A stretch of 64,000 bases of DNA from Solirubrobacteraceae bacterium (lineage in GTDB: Bacteria > Actinomycetota > Thermoleophilia > Solirubrobacterales > Solirubrobacteraceae): the NCBI GenBank assembly GCA_030447505.1, contig JAUJOT010000005.1:356704-420703 (forward strand). Direction: 5' to 3'. Made by a program: the position numbers and the translations under genes. Below are positions 17,306 through 25,801 of this stretch, piece after piece. A model generated the notes under the pieces. That model did not search any database, had not been told where the DNA came from, and saw only the letters and a program-made list of their open reading frames with translations. How positions within the stretch are numbered: the stretch's first letter is position 1; the number at the start of each line of letters is the position of its first letter.

Positions 17306-17429
17306 GTGCCCGTACTACATCCACCCGGCTCTCACAGCAGGTGGACCGAAGAACGGGGTCCGGCCACGTGCCCGTACTACATCCACCCGGCTCTCACAGC
17401 AGGTGGACCGAAGAACGGGGTCCGGCCAC
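17306..17429. repeat. Two perfect 62-bp direct repeats (duplicated IS end)
   Basis: The 62 bases 17306-17367 recur exactly at 17368-17429. Each is the right terminus of element B. The pair arises because copy 2 inserted in copy 1 just inside the latter's right end, so the right end of copy 2 and the displaced right end of copy 1 now lie side by side. Confidence 0.85.
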
Positions 17430-18194
17430 CAGCTCGAGTTGGGTCTGTGTGCGCCAGACGCGGTCTGAGATCAGCTCGGTCTTGAAGGTGTCGACGAAGC
17501 TCTCGGCCATCGAGTTGTCGTAGGCGTCGCCGACAGAGCCGATCGACGCGAGCACGCCGTGATCGTCGAGGATCTGGTTGAACGCGTAGCTGGTGTACTG
17601 CGAGCCGGCATCTGAGTGATGGACGAGCTGCACGTCGGCGACGTCTTGGCGACGCGTGAGGGCCATCCGCAAGGCGTCGAGGACGAGGTCGGTACGCATG
17701 TGGTTGGCGAACTGCCAGCCAACGATCCGGCGGCTGTAGGCGTCGGTGACGAAGCTGAAGAAGACGACGCCTTCCCAGCAGCGCAGGTACGTGAAGTCGG
17801 CCAGCCACAAGGCGTCGGGCCGCACGGCGCTGAAGTCGCGATCGACGAGGTCGGGGGCACGCAGCGCCGCCGGATCGCAGATCGTCGTGCGCCACGGCTT
17901 GCCGCGGCGCTTGGCGCCCTGGATCGCGTGCTGGCGCATCAGGCGCTTGACGCGGTCACGACCGACCTGCTCGCCGGCGCGGCTGAGCGCCAGCCACATC
18001 TTGCGATACCCGTAGGCGTAGTAGTTGCCGGCGTGGACCTCACGGATCGTCTGCAGCAGCCGCTCGTCGCCGACGACGCGCTCAGAGCGCTTGCCAGTGG
18101 CACGGTGGTAGTAGGCGGACGCCGACACGCCCAGGACCCGGCAGATCGGCTCGACGCCGAAGCGGCCGCGGTGCTCGTCGATGTAGCGGCTCAC
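17394..18194 (-). pseudogene. Element A OrfB transposase, C-terminus cut off by insertion
   Basis: 266-residue frame beginning SRYIDEHRGRFGVEPICRVL. Catalytic residues are present: Asp in LWLADFTYL, Asp in HHSDAGSQY, Glu in SMAESFVDTFK. Native sequence ends at TQLEL (17433); the remaining residues are read from element B. The missing tail lies at 14572-14703. The GTG at 18194 is in the -1 frame relative to orfA. Confidence 0.87.
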
Positions 18195-18493
18195 CTCGTT
18201 CGGTCTGCGTCGAGCTCGGTCGCAAAAAACACGCTCGCGGACTTGAGGATCTCGTTGGCCCTGCGCAGCTCGAAGTTCTCGGCGCGCAGCTTGCGGATCT
18301 CCTCGCGCTCCGCGGTGGTCGGCAGATCGGGCCGAGAGCCGCTGTCGGCCTCGGCTTGGCGCACCTTCTTGCGCAGCGTCTCGGGATGCATTCCCAGGTC
18401 GGCGGCGACATGCGCGATCGGACGGCCGCTCTCAAGCGCCAGCCTCACACCGCGCGCCACGAGCTCATCGGGGTACTTCTTCGGACGGGCCAT
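18191..18493 (-). CDS. Element A OrfA
   Basis: 100 residues: HTH (GRPIAHVAADLGMHPETLRK) and a coiled coil (EEIRKLRAENFELRRANEIL) ending SASVFFATEL, a standard IS3 OrfA. The codons for Val-Phe-Phe contain six T in a row (18224-18229 on the complement). A -1 shift there enters the orfB frame, which is open through CDRARRRPNEVSRYI, so this is the likely programmed frameshift site. Confidence 0.87.
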   Translation of the reverse strand: MARPKKYPDELVARGVRLALESGRPIAHVAADLGMHPETLRKKVRQAEADSGSRPDLPTTAEREEIRKLRAENFELRRANEILKSASVFFATELDADRTR

Positions 18494-18562
18494 AACGAGT
18501 GCTTCCTCTCCCGAGGACCGAAATCCTCCTTTGGAAGTCTCCGTCAGACCCAGCCTGCCTCA

Positions 18563-18791
18563 CACCCGCTCGCTGAAGCGCGATCCGGCAAAACGCGCAG
18601 ATGAATCGAGTCCGAGACCTCCGCGACCAGGCTGGGATAACCGCAGCCGTGGCGCTGCTTGAGCACCATTAGCCGCACCCGAGGCGCTCTCCAGTACTGA
18701 CGGCGCTACCGGATGCGTAACCACTGTCGCTACTTCGGCTAACACGCGTTGATCGCAGCTTCCGTCCGGCCGGGCTTCTATCAATGCGCGG
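18563..18791. other. Spacer between IS nest and Tn3-type recombinase gene
   Basis: No coding frame with family similarity. If the Tn3-family element keeps the usual layout, the left terminal repeat and the resolution site should be near here. No match to the right-end sequence was found by eye, so the left end may be deleted or lie beyond the IS3 nest. Confidence 0.35.
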
Positions 18792-19709
18792 ATGGGGCAT
18801 CGACACGACGACGAATCGGCTTCCATCAACAAGCGCGACCCGGCGGAGGTGCTCGCCGACTACGCCTCGTGGCTTGCCGAGCAGCCGCTGTCGGCCCGCA
18901 CCCGCGGGGCCTATCTCGCGGCCGTGACCGCGTTCGTGGGTTGGCTCGATGACCGCGACGCGGGGCCGCGAGACGCGCTCGTCGCGCCGCGCGCGCGGGA
19001 TCTCGCGGCCCGCGACTACAAGCGCTACATGAAGGTCGACCGCGGGCTGTCGCCGGCGTCGGTCAACCAGGCGCTCGCCGGTATGGATCACCTGTTTCGC
19101 TTCCTCGGACTCGGCGCTGCGATCGTGCGCCGCGAGGAGCTCCCGCGCAGCGCACCGCGCGCGCTGGATGTCGAGCAGCAGCGGCTGTTGTTGCAGGCGG
19201 CGGAGGAGTGCACGGCGCGTGACCGCGCGATCGTCGCACTGCTGCTGTTCACCGGCCTGCGCTTGTCGGAGGCCGCCGCGCTGCAGTTCGCTGACGTTCG
19301 GGTCTCGGCGCGCAAGGGCGTCGTCGTGGTGCGCTCAGGGAAGGGCGAGGCGTATCGCGAGGTCGAGCTCAACGCGCTCGTGCGTTCGATGCTCGACGAG
19401 TGGGTCGACGAGCGCAGGAAGATCGCTCTGATCGACGAGACGGCGTTCTTCGTGTCACGGACGGGAAGTGCGTTGTCGTCGCGGTCGATCGATCTCGCTG
19501 TGCGGCGGGTCGCCGCGCGGGCGCGGCTTGAGCTGTCGGCGCACGTGCTGCGCCACACGTTCGTGACCGGCCTGGTGCGGGCCGGCAACGATCTGGTGCT
19601 CGTCGCCGAGCTCGCCGGCCACCGACGGCTGGAGACAACGCGCCGCTACAGCCTGCCGTCGGCGGCCGACCGCGAGAAGGCCGTCAGTGACTTGGAGATC
19701 GAGTTCTGA
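18792..19709 (+). CDS. Tyrosine recombinase of Tn3-family element
   Basis: 305 residues. Core-binding domain ~18-110, catalytic domain ~120-300. The active-site set is Arg157 (TGLRLSEAA), Lys184 (RSGKGEA), His251/Arg254 (HVLRHTFV), His277 (LAGHRRLE) and Tyr286 (RRYSLP). The gene overlaps the downstream transposase by one base, indicating co-transcription. In some Tn3-family elements a tyrosine recombinase (TnpI-type) replaces the serine resolvase to separate cointegrates; this is the inferred role. Confidence 0.87.
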   Translation: MGHRHDDESASINKRDPAEVLADYASWLAEQPLSARTRGAYLAAVTAFVGWLDDRDAGPRDALVAPRARDLAARDYKRYMKVDRGLSPASVNQALAGMDHLFRFLGLGAAIVRREELPRSAPRALDVEQQRLLLQAAEECTARDRAIVALLLFTGLRLSEAAALQFADVRVSARKGVVVVRSGKGEAYREVELNALVRSMLDEWVDERRKIALIDETAFFVSRTGSALSSRSIDLAVRRVAARARLELSAHVLRHTFVTGLVRAGNDLVLVAELAGHRRLETTRRYSLPSAADREKAVSDLEIEF

Positions 19710-22683
19710 TGCCCGTCGAGATCCTGACCGCCAGCCAGCGCGCCGAGTGGGAGCGCGTCCCGGAGGAGATCGACGAGGCCTCGCTGGCGGCGTTCTTCAC
19801 CTTCGCCGACGACGAGCTCGAACGCATCGCCGTGCACCGCGACATCCACGGGCGCTTCGCGATCGCGGTCGCCGTCGGAGCGCTGCGCTGGCTGGGCTTC
19901 GTCCCGGCGGCGCTGCACGAGCTGCCCGAGCCGGCCGCGGCACTGGTTGCAGGCCAGCTCGACATCGCGCTGTCGTCGATTGCGCCCGCGCGGCTGAACG
20001 CCGAGCGCCACGCGCGCGCCGATCACATCGCGCAGGCCATCGCGATCAGTGCCTTCCGTCCCTGCCGCGCGGAGGATCTCGACGCGCTGCGGACGTGGCT
20101 CGCCGACCGCGCGCTCGGCCATGACGGGCCGCTGGCGCTGCTGCGCAGCGCCGTCGACCGGCTGCGCCGCTACCGGCTCGTGCGCCCCGGGCTGACCGTG
20201 CTTGAGCGGATCGTTGCCGCGGCCCGCAGCGACGGCGAGCAGGAGATCCACCGCGGCGTCGCAACCCTCCTGACGCCCGAGCTCGAGCAAGCACTCGACC
20301 GGCTGCTCGTGGTCGTCCCCGGCGCGACGTGCGCGCCGATCAAGCAGCTCGCGCAGGAGACGCGATCGGTTGGGCGGATCGGCGAGTCGATCGCAAGGCT
20401 GGAGCTGCTCCGCACGCTTCAAGCCGAGCAGTGGGATCTGACGGCGATCCCGGCGAACCGGCGGCGGATGCTCGCGCAGTACGTGCGTCACGCGACCAGT
20501 CAGGCGATCGGCCGCCGCGACGCTGTGTTCCGTCACCCGGCGCTGCTGTCGTTCTGCGCCGAGGCCGCAGCGCGCATTACCGACGAGATCGTCGATCTGT
20601 TCGACGACGGCATCGGCATCCAGCATGCCAAGGCCCGCGGCGCGCTGGTGAAGCTCAAGCTCGCCGTCGCCGACAGCGCCAACGCATCCGTGGTGCTGCT
20701 CGGCGAGCTGCTGGAGATCCTGCTTGACCCGCAGATCCCCGATCCGCACGTCCGCCAGGCCGTCTGGCAGCGAGCGACCCCCGAGGAGCTGCAGCTCGCA
20801 CTGGACCTCGCCGCCGAGATCAAGCGGCCCCTGGAGGACAACCACGTCGAGCAGCTCGGCGAGCGCTACAACGCCGCGCGCCAGTTCGCCCCAGGCGTCC
20901 TGGCGACGCTGCGGCTGCGCGCCAACCCCGACGGCGAGCAGCTCCTCGCCGCCGTCGACGTGCTGCGCGACCTCAACCGCCGCGCCGCGCGCAAGGTCCC
21001 CGACGACGCCCCAGTCGCGTTCGTGCCGCGCAGCTGGCGACCGTACGTCCATCCACCGGAGGGCGGGATCGATCGTCATCACTGGGAGCTGTGCCTGCTG
21101 TCGGAGTTGCGCGGGGCGCTGCGGGCCGGCGAGATCTGGGTGCAGGGCAGCCGCCGCTACACCGACCCCGAGCGCTTTTTGATCTCTCGCGCCGACTGGC
21201 CGAGCGCGCGACCCGGCGTGCTGCACGAGCTTGACCTTCCGTCCGCCGCCGATGAGCGCGTCGGCCTGTTGCTCGAGCGCACCGCCCAGCATCGCGAGGT
21301 GCTCGATCGCGACCTGGAGGCCTCCGACGCCGACGTGATGATCGGGGAGCACGGCAACCTCATGGTCAAGCGACTGCGCGCCGAGCCGCGTGAGCCCGAC
21401 GTCGACGAGCTCGCCAAGGAGATCGCCAACCAGCTGCCGGTCATCGACCTGCCCGACCTGCTGATCGAGGTCGACCGCTGGACGGGCTTCACACGCCAGC
21501 TCACGCACGCCGGCGGCTCGACACCGCGCCGCTGCGATCACGAGCGCCATCTGTTCGCGGCGCTGATCGCGCAGGGGTGCAACCTCGGGAGCGGCCGGAT
21601 GGCCAGAGCGAGCGACCTCTCGCCAGCCCAGGTCGGCTGGACGAGCGAGTGGTACCTGCGCCACGAAACGCTCGAAGCAGCGACCGCTCGGATCGTCGAT
21701 CACCAGTCGACGATCGCGCTCGCCCAACGGATGGGCGCCGGCGAGCGGTCAAGCAGCGACGGCAAACGTCGCCGCGTCAGCCCCGACAGCCAACAAGCCC
21801 GCGCGCTGCCGCGCTACTTCGGCCGCGAGCGCGGCCTCACGCACTACGCCTTCATCTCCGACCAGCACACGCACTCGCCACGCGCGTGATCCGCACCACC
21901 GTCCGCGACGCCACCTACGCACTGGACGGCATCCTCGACAACCGCAGCCAGCTGCCGATCCGCATCCACAGCACCGACACCGCTGGCTACAGCGACATCA
22001 TCTTCGCCGTGTTTGACCTCCTCGGCCTGCAGTTCGCGCCACGCCTCGCCGGCCTCCCCGACACCCGCCTCTGGCACACCGGGCGCGTCCATGACAGCCC
22101 CGCCGGCCGGCTGCTCAAACACCGCGTCAAGCTCGACCTCATCCTCGCCCAGTGGGACGACCTGCTCAGGGTCGCCGGCTCGCTTGACCAGGGCACTGTG
22201 ACGACGAGCCTCCTCGTCGCCAGGTTGCATGCCCAGCAGCGACGCAGCACGGTCGCCGCTGCGCTGCAGGACTACGGGCGTCTCGTGAAGACCGAGTTCG
22301 TGCTGCGCTACCTCACCAGACCCGCGGAGCGTCGCGGAATCCACCGCCAGCTCAACAAGGGCGAGACCATCTTCGCGCTCGAAGACGCCGTCTTCTACGG
22401 CAACGAGGGCCGCATCCGCCTGCAGACCCTCGACCGCCAAAGCACCCAGGCCGCCGCCCTCGCGCTCGTCTCAAGCGCGATCGTGACCTGGAACACCCAC
22501 CACATGAACGCCATCGTCGAACGCGAACGCGCCGCCGGCCGACCGCTCGACGACATCGCCCTCGCACGGCTCTCGCCCGCGATCCACGCCCACATCAACC
22601 TCAACGGTCTCTACCACATCCACCCAGAGCGACCACCCCGTCACCTCGCGCCGAGGCGCGACACGCTCGCCACCTACCGCTGA
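19709..22683 (+). pseudogene. tnpA: Tn3-family transposase TnpA, frameshifted
   Basis: The first frame (19709-21889) gives 726 residues: an N-terminal DUF4158-like region, a long helical middle, and the first catalytic Asp at about residue 684 (SSDGKRR). It then runs to HYAFISDQHTHS and a premature stop. After one missing base near 21875 the other frame continues TRVIRTTVRDATYALDGIL, with the second Asp (STDTAGYSD) and the Glu (HRQLNKGET), to NLNGLYHIHPERP at the end. Joined, the protein is ~990 residues, the family norm. It is either inactivated or a sequence error. Confidence 0.88.
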
Positions 22684-22712
22684 CGGCCGCCGGTCCTGTA
22701 CTTCCAATAACC

Positions 22713-22750
22713 GAACTCCCGCAGTTCTGCTCCGATGCTAGACAGACCCC
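22713..22750 (-). repeat. Right terminal inverted repeat of Tn3-type element
   Basis: Read inward on the complement from 22750, the sequence begins GGGGTCTGTCTAGCATCGGA. Tn3-family ends are about 38 bp and start GGGG. The boundary is supported by the abrupt start of Hsp20 coding sequence at 22751. Confidence 0.6.
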
Positions 22751-23064
22751 AACGTGCTGACGGTCAAGGGCGAGCGCCGCTTCGCGCGCCAGGAGGGAGA
22801 CGAGATCGTCGTCTCGGAACGGCCGCAGGGCGTGTTCACGCGCCAGCTGCTGCTCGGCGACACGCTCGACGGCGAGCGGATCAGCGCCAGCTACCACGAC
22901 GGTGTGCTGACGCTCCGGTGCCGGTCGCCGAGCAGGCCAAGCCGCGCAAGGTGCGGATCTCGACCGAGGGCGCACCGCAGAAGATCGAGCCGCACGGCGG
23001 CGACGAGGAGCATGGCCAGGCCGGCGAGCGGCAGTCTGAGATGGCGGGCAGCTCGACGTCCTGA
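22751..23064 (+). pseudogene. Hsp20 small heat-shock protein, 3' fragment
   Basis: Directly after the transposon end the frame reads NVLTVKGERRFARQEGDEIV, VSERPQGVFTRQLLLGDTLD and SASYHDGVLTLR, the second half of the alpha-crystallin domain. After a missing G near 22917 it shifts frame and continues VPVAEQAKPRKVRIS, the conserved IXI-type C-terminus. The N-terminal half is absent, removed or displaced by the Tn3-type insertion. Confidence 0.82.
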
Positions 23065-23139
23065 CACAGCCGACGGCCGTCATGTCGGTGCTCGTCGCGC
23101 GCTCGCAGCGCGTGACGAGCGCCCGCGAGCGTCGCAGGC

Positions 23140-23976
23140 TCAGTCGGCCTCGGTGCTGCCGCTGAGGCAGTTGGGATCCTGTGCCGTGTCGGTGAGCCCG
23201 TCGCCGTCGTTGTCCTTGCCGTCCCGGCAATCCGACTGCGGCCGCGTCGGCCGCGGGCTCGTCGACGTCCCGCTCTCCGAGTCGCCGCTCAGGCAGTCGG
23301 GATCCTGCTCTGTGTCGGTCAGCCCGTCGCCGTCGTTGTCGCGGCCGTCGGCACACTCCGCGGCCGGCGCAGGCGCCCCGTCCAGCGCATCGAGATCCTC
23401 GTCGAGCGGAGCGCCGAGGTCTTCGTCCGGCGGCGCGTCGAGGTCTTCGTCGCTGCAGGCCGGGTCGTCCTCGGCAGCGCCCTCGACGCACTGCGGCTCG
23501 GCGCGCTCCCTCTCGAAGCTGGCGCTGAGCGAACGCTCCTCGTCCATCAGGATCGAGCAGCGCGCGGTCCCGTCGCAGGCGTCGCTCCACCCTTCGAACG
23601 TCGATCCGGTGGCTGCGTCGGCGGTCACGGTCACGCGCGTGCCGGTCGCGAAGTCGTGTTCGCAGGACTCGCTGCACGAGATCTCACCGGGGGAGATCCG
23701 CACCTCCCCGCTGCCGCCGCCCTGCAGCGAGACCGTCAGCGCGACGCGCTCCTCGGCCGGCGCCGGCGTCGCGCCGGAAGGACGGACGGCGATCGGCTCG
23801 TCGGCGTCGTCTCCCCCGCCAGCGAGTCCCCCGAACAGGGCGACGAGCGTCACGGCGATGAGCGCGGCGGCGGCGAGCGCCGCCAACAGCACCGGCGGTG
23901 GGGCGCCCTCGTTCCAGGGACCGCTCCCGCCCTCGCGAGCGCCGGCGGATGCCGGGCCGGCGGTCAAATCGCTCAC
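23140..23976 (-). CDS. Membrane-anchored protein with InlB-type and calcium-repeat domains
   Basis: 278 residues. One membrane helix (~30-52, VLLAALAAAALIAVTLVALF) makes it a single-pass protein. Residues ~75-155 match a bacterial repeat of the divergent InlB B type (VRISPGEISCSESC ... ASTFEGWSDAC-like ... SLSASFE) with paired Cys. An acidic EDLD-rich linker follows. The C-terminus has two thrombospondin-3-like repeats, each C-x-DG-x-DNDGDGLTD-x2-QDP-x-CLSG, expected to bind calcium. Surface role is likely; the partner is unknown. Confidence 0.75.
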   Translation of the reverse strand: MSDLTAGPASAGAREGGSGPWNEGAPPPVLLAALAAAALIAVTLVALFGGLAGGGDDADEPIAVRPSGATPAPAEERVALTVSLQGGGSGEVRISPGEISCSESCEHDFATGTRVTVTADAATGSTFEGWSDACDGTARCSILMDEERSLSASFERERAEPQCVEGAAEDDPACSDEDLDAPPDEDLGAPLDEDLDALDGAPAPAAECADGRDNDGDGLTDTEQDPDCLSGDSESGTSTSPRPTRPQSDCRDGKDNDGDGLTDTAQDPNCLSGSTEAD

Positions 23977-24159
23977 AAGACCCTCCCGCGTCCGCGATCA
24001 CAAGGCTCTCTTGGACCCTTGCAGATCAGCGCGCGCGCAGCAACCGCGTACAGACAGGACGACGGCGCGCAGCCCCGGCGCGCGCTGCCAGCCGGATCGC
24101 CCCCGCTTGGACCGCCCAGCTCTCGATCGGATCCTGACGGGCGCGGCCCGGTCCGGCAC

Positions 24160-25605
24160 TCACCACGGCGCCGGCTCGTAGTCCTTCAGAAAGCAGCCGT
24201 AGAGATCCTCGCCCGCCTCGCCGCGAACGATCGGGTCATACACGCGGGCAGCGCCGTCGACGAGATCGAGCGGCGCGTGGAAGCCCTCGCCCGCGAGCCG
24301 CATCCGCGTCGGCTGCGGGCGCTCGTCGGTGATCCAGCCGGTGTCGACGCTGGTCATGAGGATGCCGTCGCTGCGCAGTTCCTCCGCGCTCGTCCGGGTC
24401 AGCATGTTCAGCGCCGCCTTGGCCATGTTCGTATGCGGATGCCCGGGCCCTTTGTAGCCGCGATGAAACTGCCCCTCGATCGCGGAGACGTTGACGACGT
24501 ACCTGCGCCGCGCTCGCGATGCCGCGAGCGCCGGGCGCAGGCGGCCGACGAGGACGAAGGGCGCCGTCACGTTGCACAGCTGGACCTCGAGCAGCTCGAT
24601 CGGGTCGACCTCGTCGACGCGCTGGATCCAGCTGTTGACGGCGTGCGGGTCGGGCACGAGGCCTCCGGCGTCGACCGCCCTGCCGCTCGCGATCCGCTGC
24701 GCCGCGGCCGAGCCGGCCGCCAGCGCCAGCTCGGCGAGCGCCTGCGGCGTCGACGTCCAGTGCGCGCGAGCATCGCTGCCCAGGCGCTCGCGATCCGCCG
24801 CGCGGCCGCTTGGACCGGCCGTGACGATCTCCGGCAGCGGACCGACGGGCAGCGGCGCGGCCTCGGCGTCGGCGAGCAGCGCGTAGGCCTGGGCCGAGCG
24901 GCGCACGGTCTGGGCGGCGTTGTTGACGAGGATGTCCAGCGGTCCCTGCGCGGCGACGCCGTCGGCGAGCGCGACGACCTGGCGCGGATCGCGCAGGTCG
25001 ATCCCCACGATGCGCAGGCGATCCAGCCACTCGGCGCTGTCGTCGATCGCCGCAAAGCGGCGCGCTGCGTCACGGGGAAAGCGCGTCGTGATCGTTGTGT
25101 GGGCGCCATCGCGCAGCAGGCGCAGGGCGATGTACATGCCGATCTTCGCGCGCCCGCCGGTCAGCAGCGCGCGCCTCCCCGTCAGGTCGGTCCGCGCGTC
25201 GCGGCGGGCGTGGTTGCGCGCCGCGCAGACCGGACAGAGCTGGTGGTAGAAGGCGTCGACCTCGAGGTAGCGCTCCTTGCAGACATAACAGCCGCGCGGC
25301 TGCAGCAGCGTCCCCGCGCTGGCGCCGCCGCCGCCCGCGACGAGCGGCCGGCCCCGCGTCTCGTCGTCGATGCGGCCGGGAGCGCCGGTTGCCGTGGCGG
25401 CCGTCACGGCCGTGTCGTTGGCGAGGATCGCCGCGCGTCGCTCTGCACGGCGGCGCAACTTCACGTTCTTGAACAGCGCCGAGGTCGCATGCCGCAGTGC
25501 GACGGCGTCGGGATGCTCGACCGGCAGCTCGTCGAGCTGCGCGAGCACGCGCAGGCAGGTCTCGAGCTCCGCGGGATCGATCCCCTCGTCGGCGGCGGAC
25601 GACAT
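24160..25605 (-). CDS. Atypical SDR with N-terminal zinc ribbon
   Basis: About 481 residues from the ATG at 25605. A helical N-terminal region is followed at ~105-130 by a four-Cys zinc ribbon (CYVCKERY ... CPVCAARN). Then comes a Rossmann domain: RALLTGGRAKIGMYIAL, NNAAQ, and NVSAIEG with the catalytic Ser. Where classical SDRs have YxxxK this protein has HTNMAKAAL, so the Lys is kept but the Tyr is replaced by Thr. The HPHTNMAKAALNM block is shared by a widespread family of large SDR-like proteins. The reaction is unknown; a binding or non-classical catalytic role is possible. Confidence 0.75.
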   Translation of the reverse strand: MSSAADEGIDPAELETCLRVLAQLDELPVEHPDAVALRHATSALFKNVKLRRRAERRAAILANDTAVTAATATGAPGRIDDETRGRPLVAGGGGASAGTLLQPRGCYVCKERYLEVDAFYHQLCPVCAARNHARRDARTDLTGRRALLTGGRAKIGMYIALRLLRDGAHTTITTRFPRDAARRFAAIDDSAEWLDRLRIVGIDLRDPRQVVALADGVAAQGPLDILVNNAAQTVRRSAQAYALLADAEAAPLPVGPLPEIVTAGPSGRAADRERLGSDARAHWTSTPQALAELALAAGSAAAQRIASGRAVDAGGLVPDPHAVNSWIQRVDEVDPIELLEVQLCNVTAPFVLVGRLRPALAASRARRRYVVNVSAIEGQFHRGYKGPGHPHTNMAKAALNMLTRTSAEELRSDGILMTSVDTGWITDERPQPTRMRLAGEGFHAPLDLVDGAARVYDPIVRGEAGEDLYGCFLKDYEPAPW

Positions 25606-25801
25606 GCACGCGCAGTCTAGGTCGGCTCGGTCGAGCCGCTGCCGCGGCCGGTTCACGGGGGCGCCAGAGGTCCGTGCGCGCGCCGCCGTCGAGCCAGTCC
25701 GTGACCCGCCGCTGATTCACCCGCCATACGCGCCAGGACTCCTCCGCGCGGGGGCGCCTCGGGGACTACGGCGCGCGTCGCGGGTACGCTGGGTCGCAGG
25801 A

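Larger units (their letters stand above)
16006..17367 (+). mobile_element. IS3-family element B, copy 2, complete
   Basis: 1362 bp between the same terminal repeats as copy 1. It is inserted in copy 1 and flanked by the 3-bp duplication GTG (16003-16005 and 17368-17370). Both orfA and orfB are intact, so this copy may be active and could supply transposase to copy 1. The two copies differ at very few positions, indicating recent transposition. Confidence 0.88.
14704..17429 (+). mobile_element. IS3-family element B, copy 1, itself interrupted by copy 2
   Basis: Inserted in element A with the 3-bp target duplication CAG (14701-14703 and 17430-17432). The left end begins TGGCGTGACCCCGGTGGT; the right end, read inward from 17429, begins TGGCCGGACCCCGTTCTT, and both continue to a shared GTGAGAG. 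Its own sequence is 14704-16005 plus 17371-17429, because copy 2 sits 59 bp from its right end. A one-base deletion near 15383 breaks its orfB. Confidence 0.85.
14524..18562 (-). mobile_element. IS3-family element A (outermost), interrupted
   Basis: The ends are inverted repeats: TGAGGCGGGCTGGGTTTCGC at 14524 and, inward from 18562 on the other strand, TGAGGCAGGCTGGGTCTGAC. The genes run on the minus strand: orfA 18191-18493, then orfB from 18194, broken at 17432. The orfB C-terminus resumes at 14703 on the far side of the inserted element B. Without the insert the element is about 1.3 kb, normal for IS3. The flanks (TAT and CAC) do not match as a target duplication, consistent with later rearrangement at one end. 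Confidence 0.85.
18792..22750 (+). mobile_element. Tn3-family transposon with tyrosine recombinase, left end not found
   Basis: A tyrosine recombinase gene overlaps the start of a Tn3-type transposase gene (TGATG junction at 19707-19711). The right end, read inward from 22750, starts GGGGTCTGTCTAGCATCGGA, the typical GGGGTC beginning of Tn3 38-bp repeats. It abuts an Hsp20 fragment that starts at 22751. A left repeat with the same sequence was not recognised. Transposase is frameshifted, so the element is probably immobile unless helped. Confidence 0.75.

Noticed and set aside
17306..17429. Possible CRISPR-like or tandem array (two 62-bp repeats)
   Set aside because: Only two abutting copies without spacers, and both are explained as right ends of the same IS.
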